A stretch of DNA of 64,000 bases, from assembly GCA_027422505.1 (NCBI GenBank), contig JAPQWV010001548.1, forward strand, positions 18,663-82,662. Direction: 5' to 3'. Below, piece by piece: positions 59,165 through 64,000 of this stretch (its first letter is position 1; the number at the start of each line of letters is the position of its first letter). The position numbers were made by a program, and so were the translations under genes. Source of the stretch: Craterostigma plantagineum (lineage: Eukaryota; Streptophyta; Magnoliopsida; Lamiales; Linderniaceae). Under the pieces are notes generated by a model that did not search any database, was not told where the DNA came from, and was given only the letters and a program-made list of their open reading frames with translations.

Positions 59165-59749
59165 GGGACTGGAAAGACGGGGTCACTCAGACTTCCCGTT
59201 AGCATCATCGATGAGACAGACTCAATCGAATGATGGCCTAGACTCACGGTTGTTGTGATGTTGGCCGTGCTAGGTCTTCCGCTCTCAGTCACAGAGACAT
59301 CATCGAGCGTTCTGACAGAGTCACGAAGACTCTGTGGTGCGGTAAGAGGTGTATGTGTCCTAGGAATGGAAGGAATTATGGGAGTGAGGGCACTAGACTC
59401 GATGTGCATGAAAAGGATGCAGTCTGAGGCGAGGACTGCGTATTTCAACATCGATCATCTCCAAGTGGGATGTCGATGGTATACGTGGCTCCTCGTGGAA
59501 TGAAATACCTTCCTGTAGAGAGGAAGATAAGTGGGTTGGTGGGGTTGTTTGCGTGGTTGAGCCAGATGCCACGACTTCTACTCGGAGGTGAACACATCAC
59601 CTCCTGTACCTACTGGTTCGGCTCGGCTTATTTGTGGCTGAGGAGGTCGATCGTGTTTTTGTTTCGATCGACGCTCCGTGGGGCGCGGCTTACGTCATCC
59701 TTACGCGACCGTTTTTTTCGGAACGCGGGTGGAGGAGGATGCGGCGCGA

Positions 59750-60826
59750 CTAGAAGACTTTTTGGAGGTGGTGGGAGGGGTGTGGCTGGTCCCTGGGATA
59801 GGAGCAGTGGGGTTGATCTGCGCCATAGGGACAGTGGAGAGGGGTCGGGGCTCTCGCGGAATGCGGCGGTCGTGGCTCGTATTCGAGGACGTGTGGGTTG
59901 GTTGGGTCGGCGTAGGCGAGCACGTCGTCCGGGATCACCATTGCGTGTCGATCCTTTGCCGGTGTGTTCTTCTTGGCGAACTTCTCGACAGTTGGTATCT
60001 GAAAATGTTCTGCTGCCGGACGGATGCGGATGTTGGTGGAGTGTAGGCGGAAGTGCTTTATTAGAGTCGGGAGCCATCTCATGTACTGGGACGAACCGGT
60101 TTGTGACTCCCTTGGCAATTTCCGGTCACGTCGCTGGATCATCGAGACTAGGTCCGCCCAGATGATGTCGGCGTAGTTGTATTTGCGGTTGTGAGCGATG
60201 CCGGTCATGATTGTGAGGATTTGAATGTTGCCGCGATCCTGACCAGCATGCTTTCCAGACATGCACTTGTTCACCAGCAGATACAGTGTCCGCCAGGGTT
60301 GTGGTAGGTTGCGGGTTGTGACTTCACTGAGGACAAGTGGGCCTTTCTTCTTCTTGGCATCAGGTTGATAGCCCAGTCTGTCGATGTCTTCAATGATTGG
60401 TCGTGAGTGGGCGGGGGATCATATGGTGAGTACACCGGATTTGAAGAACTTCTTGGAGTATTCTGGGAGTGAGGACGACGGTTTCTTGATCGATTTGAGC
60501 GGATAGTGTCTTGGCAAGGCGTAGTGGTCCAGCAATTTGCAGCGTATGCCAGAATTGTTGAAGGTACACCTGAGCTTCTGGTTCACCATGGGTGAGGGCG
60601 TGACGCAGAGGGTGTCCTTTGAGAATCTCTATAATTACAGGGGCATCGCACCGAAAACTGTCCAAGTCCACTTGAAGTTGTTGGGTACCAGGGCCGCCCA
60701 TTGACTTAGTGAGAAATCTCCTCCGGTGGTGGGACATAGTACGCGCATGGAGTTCGATGCGAGTGACCTCTCTTTGGATCGCAGCCTGCTCAGTGCCTCG
60801 AGGGTACTTTGGTCTTTGTCCGTCAT
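59750..60826 (-). pseudogene. Extra ORF of the copia element, N-terminal part
   Basis: Pieces 60635-60826, 60390-60737 and 59750-60274. Recognisable: CDAPVIIEILKGHPLRHALT and VYLQQFWHTLQ, then YADIIWADLVSMIQ and LPTLIKHFRL. These patterns recur in the same plant retrotransposon-derived hypothetical proteins as the C-terminal part, which supports one long ORF of roughly 1,200 codons between 57123 and 60826. Stretch 59165-59749 is frame-broken and Pro/Ser-rich. Role unknown. Confidence 0.55.
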
Positions 60827-60879
60827 TTCTGTGTGCTCGACAATAATTGGAGGACGGTTAGTACAGGTTAGTTCGCGAA

Positions 60880-62345
60880 AATGATGCAGTAGCGAGTTTC
60901 GACAATTTTAGGCATTTAAACGAAATTTTTCAACACTTAGGAATTTTCAGATATGAAGATGTGTATGGGACATGGAAAAATTTGCTAAGTATAACACATA
61001 GTCATATCGAGAGAGAAAAAAAATTTCATACGACATGTAAAATTGCTCATGTAATGGAAGAATTTTCGCAGATTATGACACGTAGAAATGTCGAGATATT
61101 TTCGCATGTCGTATAAAATATCTGATGCATGGAACATTTTCGCATATAGCATAGAAATTTCGTATTTAGTACTTAGAGAAATTTTGCCGAGAAATTGTCG
61201 CATAAAAGGATTTTCGCATTTAATGAGATTTTTCGCAAATATGGAAGGATTTTCGCATTGTTGGTGGAATCTCGCAAGTTATGATAGTTTTCTCATGTTT
61301 CAAAAAATTCGCACTCAAGTCACAAAAATCTCGCACGTTAAGAAATTTTCTCATGTTGAAGTAATTTCGCATTCAGATAGAATTTTCGCATGTATTGAGA
61401 GTTTCGCAGATGATGACTCATGAACACGGTGAGAGGAATTTTCGCAGATTTCGCAAATATGAGCACATAGACAAGTCATGAGAATTTTTTTTTTTTTTTT
61501 CGCAAGTGTTTAGTTCATAGAAATTTTTCGCATGACAGGAAAATTTTCGCAAGTGAAGGAATTTTGCAAGTTGTGCAAATTTTCGCATATAATGAGAATT
61601 TTCCCAAGTCTTGGAAAACACGTATTGAGGGTAAATTTTCGCATGTAAACCCAATTTCGCAAGCGTTAAGAATTCTCACGTTTCAAATTTCGTACTCAGT
61701 ATATAATGAAAATTTCTCGGATGGAAAAATCTTTGTGGATGGTGAAATTTTTGTTCACTGTAGATGCGAGTATATGAGATTTTTCGCGGGTTGAAACTCT
61801 TCGTGGATTGAGAAAATGTTTGTTCACTGTAATGCGAGAAAAGTGAAAATGCGAGAAAAATGTATAATGAGGTGAAGTGTAAATTTTCGCGGGGCTTAAC
61901 ATCTGTAGCAGTGAAGTTTTAATAAGTGTAAAGTCTCATACGAAAGTTTCTCAGATAAATTTCGCGGGGCTACACTCACAGTAGTGCACGATTTTCTCTG
62001 GTAGTTAGAAATTTCGCTGGAGCTACACTCTCAGTAGTTGCAAGAATTTCTCGGTGTAATGAAACTTTCGCGGGGCTTATCTCACTGTAGTGTAAGAATT
62101 TTAAAAATTTCGCGGGGCAACACTTACAGTAGTGCAAAATTTTCTCGGGTATATTAAAAAGTTCGCGAGCTCATCTCACTGTCGCAGCGAATTTTAACAT
62201 TTAAGCAATTTTTGAGAAATTTCGCGGTGAATAAAGAAAATTCGCGAGGTTATATGGTACTGTAGCAGCGAAAATTGAACAATTTAAAGCACTTTTATCG
62301 GAGAAAATTCGCGGTGAAGAACACAGCGTGAAAACAGCGAAGTGA
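60880..62345. repeat. TTCGCA/TTCGCGGGG motif-rich spacer
   Basis: Gene-free AT-rich spacer between pol and the extra ORF with dozens of irregularly spaced TTTTCGCA motifs (60890-61660). These grade into TTTCGCGGGGCT..ACACTCACAGTAGTG units (61880-62340). No periodicity of a simple satellite. Confidence 0.8.
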
Positions 62346-62986
62346 CGTACTAAATTTTTAGCCCTAGACCTATTGAAATCTTAACCAAAATGCTTGTAAT
62401 CTGGGCTCAATTCGATTCGTAATTGAATGGGTAATGCATATTTGGGGATATTAACAAAGAGAACCTAGCATACATGCGATTCAGAGCCGAGACAAATAAA
62501 CCCTAACTTTAGCAGTTTAACGAAAATGAGCAAAACACGGTAAAATTGAACAGAAATGGGGTTTATTTAAGACGCATTCATACCGAAAAGCTGATTTGCG
62601 ATGATTGAATTAGCAGGAATGAGTTTTGAATGCAGATTTGACGAAGATGACGATGCGAGGTGTTGCGAATTTTTTGACAGAGGGTTGCGAATTTTTTTGT
62701 GAGAGAGGATGCGAATTTTTAAATTTTCTCGGGAAGTTTTTGAATAGTAAAAAACGTTAAGGGTTTTTTGGGGGTTTAGGGGTGACAGTCACTGTACATG
62801 CGAATTTGTGAGAATGGGCCGAAATTCATGGGCTTGGTCAGATATGACTTTTCACGGGCCGAAATTCATGGGCTTCAATCGACCAATGTTGACCATTTTT
62901 TTTTTTGACCATTAAATTAGAAATTCAACCCAAATATTTTAATTGGTTCGTTTTGACACAGTTTGACCAAACTTTAAAATTTCAAA
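62346..62986. other. Spacer without recognised genes
   Basis: AT-rich, no ORF with family support. It holds a short direct repeat GGGCCGAAATTCATGGGCTT (62817-62836 and about 62857-62876) and a homopolymer-rich stretch leading to the C/T tract. It belongs to the copia internal region. Confidence 0.5.
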
Positions 62987-63022
62987 CCCCCCCCCCCCCC
63001 CCCCTTTTTTTTTTTTTTTTTT
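62987..63022. repeat. C18-T18 homopolymer block
   Basis: Eighteen C followed by eighteen T. The exact length is unreliable in any assembly. On the coding strand it is A18-G18, a pure purine run. Confidence 0.85.
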
Positions 63023-63048
63023 ATTTTTAATTATTAAAAATAGAAGAA

Positions 63049-63172
63049 CTCCCCCTTAATCGTAAAACTTCCCGTTTTAAATAATGAAATATCAGACGCT
63101 CCCCCTTAATCGAAAAATTCCCGTTTTAAATAACGAAATATCAAACGCTCCCCCTTAATCGAAAACTCCCCC
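63049..63172 (-). repeat. Tandem repeats each holding a PPT-like motif
   Basis: Two full units and a partial third of about 50 bases: CTCCCCCTTAATCG, then AAACTTCCCGTTTTAAATAA, then GAAATATCA. On the coding strand each shows TTAAGGGGGAG, close to the functional AAAGGGGGAG at 57065-57077. They may be duplicated internal polypurine tracts. Confidence 0.7.
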
Positions 63173-63278
63173 TCAAAAGACATAATCCAGACGACACATA
63201 GAAAATGTGTGAAGTGGAAAGGAAAATATGTACACTTAATCAAAATTCATGTAGATACAATCGATCACAACTGAATGT

Positions 63279-63690
63279 TCAACATGCCCACATAGTCACT
63301 AGGTGTTGGAATCTTTTGACATCCAACGGTTTTGTGAAATGTCGGCCAATTGATCTTCGGTTGTGACACGTATGCAATTCAATTGTCCCTTGCTCTACAT
63401 GTTCTTTGATGAAGTGGTGACGAATATCTATGTGTTTTGTTCTAGAGTGATGTACCGGATTACTCGTCATCGCAATAGCACTTTTTGAGTCACAATAAAT
63501 GGGAATTTTATCAACATGAATATTAAAATCTCGTAGTTGGGTCTCATCCACAAAAGCTGTGAACAGCAACTAGCGGCGGCGACATATTCTGCCTCCGTCG
63601 ACGAAGTTAGACACAGTTTTGTTTTCGAGACGACAACTTACGAGTTTACCGCCCGCCAAGAAGTGTGCAGCTCCAGAGGTGCTTTTTCTG
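63279..63690 (-). pseudogene. Copia RNase H, C-terminal end of pol
   Basis: Minus-strand piece 63279-63569 contains IPIYCDSKSAIAMTSNPVHH, SRTKHIDIRHHFIKEHVEQG and FTKPLDVKRFQHLV, the hallmark end of Ty1/copia polyproteins. Upstream (63570-63690) the codons for STEAEYVAA can be read in a shifted frame. Several indels and an altered ADIFTKPL (now GRHFTKPL) show decay. Confidence 0.85.
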
Positions 63691-63987
63691 TCATCTTGCA
63701 TCCTGCATAATCCGAGTCAGAGAATCCAGCCAGTTTGAAGTCCGATAGAGTGGGATACCACAAGCCCAGATTGGGTGTTCCTTTGAGATAGCGGAGAATC
63801 CTTTTGACAGCAGTGAGGTGGGATTCTTTTGGTGTTGCCTGAAAGCGAGCACAAATTCCTGTCGAGAGAACGATATCCGGTCGACTAGCAGTGAGGTAAC
63901 AGAAGAGAGCCTATTATCCCTCGATGAGACGGTTTGGTCAACGGGAACACCAGATGGGTCCGCGTCGGGTCGGCCAGAGGGTGACAT
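63691..63987 (-). pseudogene. Copia reverse transcriptase C-terminal fragment
   Basis: Shifted-frame remains of the RT/RNase H connection: RPDI-, KGTPNLGLWYP- and DSDYAGC-type copia signatures can be recovered piecewise between 63700 and 63950, while the single open frame here is only partly native. It continues past the window edge. Confidence 0.65.
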
Positions 63988-64000
63988 AGGTGTAGCAGCA

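Larger units (their letters stand above)
56761..64000 (-). mobile_element. Ty1/copia retrotransposon, 3' part
   Basis: Minus-strand element entering from the right edge: decayed RT/RNase H end (63279-63987), spacer, a broken extra ORF (57123-60826), PPT and a 304-bp 3' LTR ending at 56761 inside EPRV unit H. The 5' LTR, gag, integrase and most of RT lie outside, so the target duplication cannot be checked. Confidence 0.78.

Noticed and set aside
59628..60165. Plus-strand ORFs overlapping 59470-60165 and 59678-60046
   Set aside because: Arg/Gly/Val-rich translations typical of the complement of a GC-rich gene; minus-strand pieces carry the recognised patterns.

Overview
The window is repetitive DNA from a flowering plant, probably a eudicot; I cannot name the species. 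No host single-copy gene, tRNA or rRNA was seen. Three kinds of reverse-transcribing element fill nearly all of it.

Region 1 (1-56760) is a cluster of endogenous pararetrovirus (EPRV, Caulimoviridae-like) sequences based on one circular genome of about 7.9 kb. Each unit reads: promoter with TATA box, AT-rich leader, initiator-Met tRNA primer site, ORF1 (30K-type movement protein), ORF2 (coat/CCHC zinc knuckle/aspartic protease/reverse transcriptase/RNase H in one frame of about 1,450 codons) and ORF3 (about 488 codons, unknown). ORF1/ORF2 overlap as TAATG and ORF2/ORF3 as ATGA. There is no integrase and there are no LTRs. I number eight units: A (minus, 1-8250), B, C, D, E, F (plus, 8249-44643), G (minus, 44641-52815) and H (plus, 52816-56760). 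The units are joined at rearranged junctions, several of them close to the tRNA primer site. The A/B block and the G/H block look like about 12.1-kb arms of one large inverted duplication.

Region 2 (30679-40579, minus) is a complete Ty3/gypsy chromovirus of Tekay/Del type inserted into ORF3 of unit E. It has a 5-bp target duplication, two 2,609-bp LTRs that look almost identical, PBS, PPT, gag, protease, RT-RNase H, integrase and a C-terminal chromodomain-like region. Its coding region needs three frame changes.

Region 3 (56761 to the window end, minus) is the 3' part of a Ty1/copia element that truncates unit H. It has a 304-bp LTR, PPT, a broken extra ORF, a long spacer full of TTCGC motifs, tandem PPT-like repeats, and the decayed end of pol (RT/RNase H).

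Most differences between EPRV copies, and between the two chromovirus LTRs, are one-base indels, often in homopolymers, with few substitutions. Either the elements are very young or the assembly carries uncorrected long-read errors. Frameshifts are therefore reported as seen but should not be taken as proof of inactivation. All alignments were done by eye.
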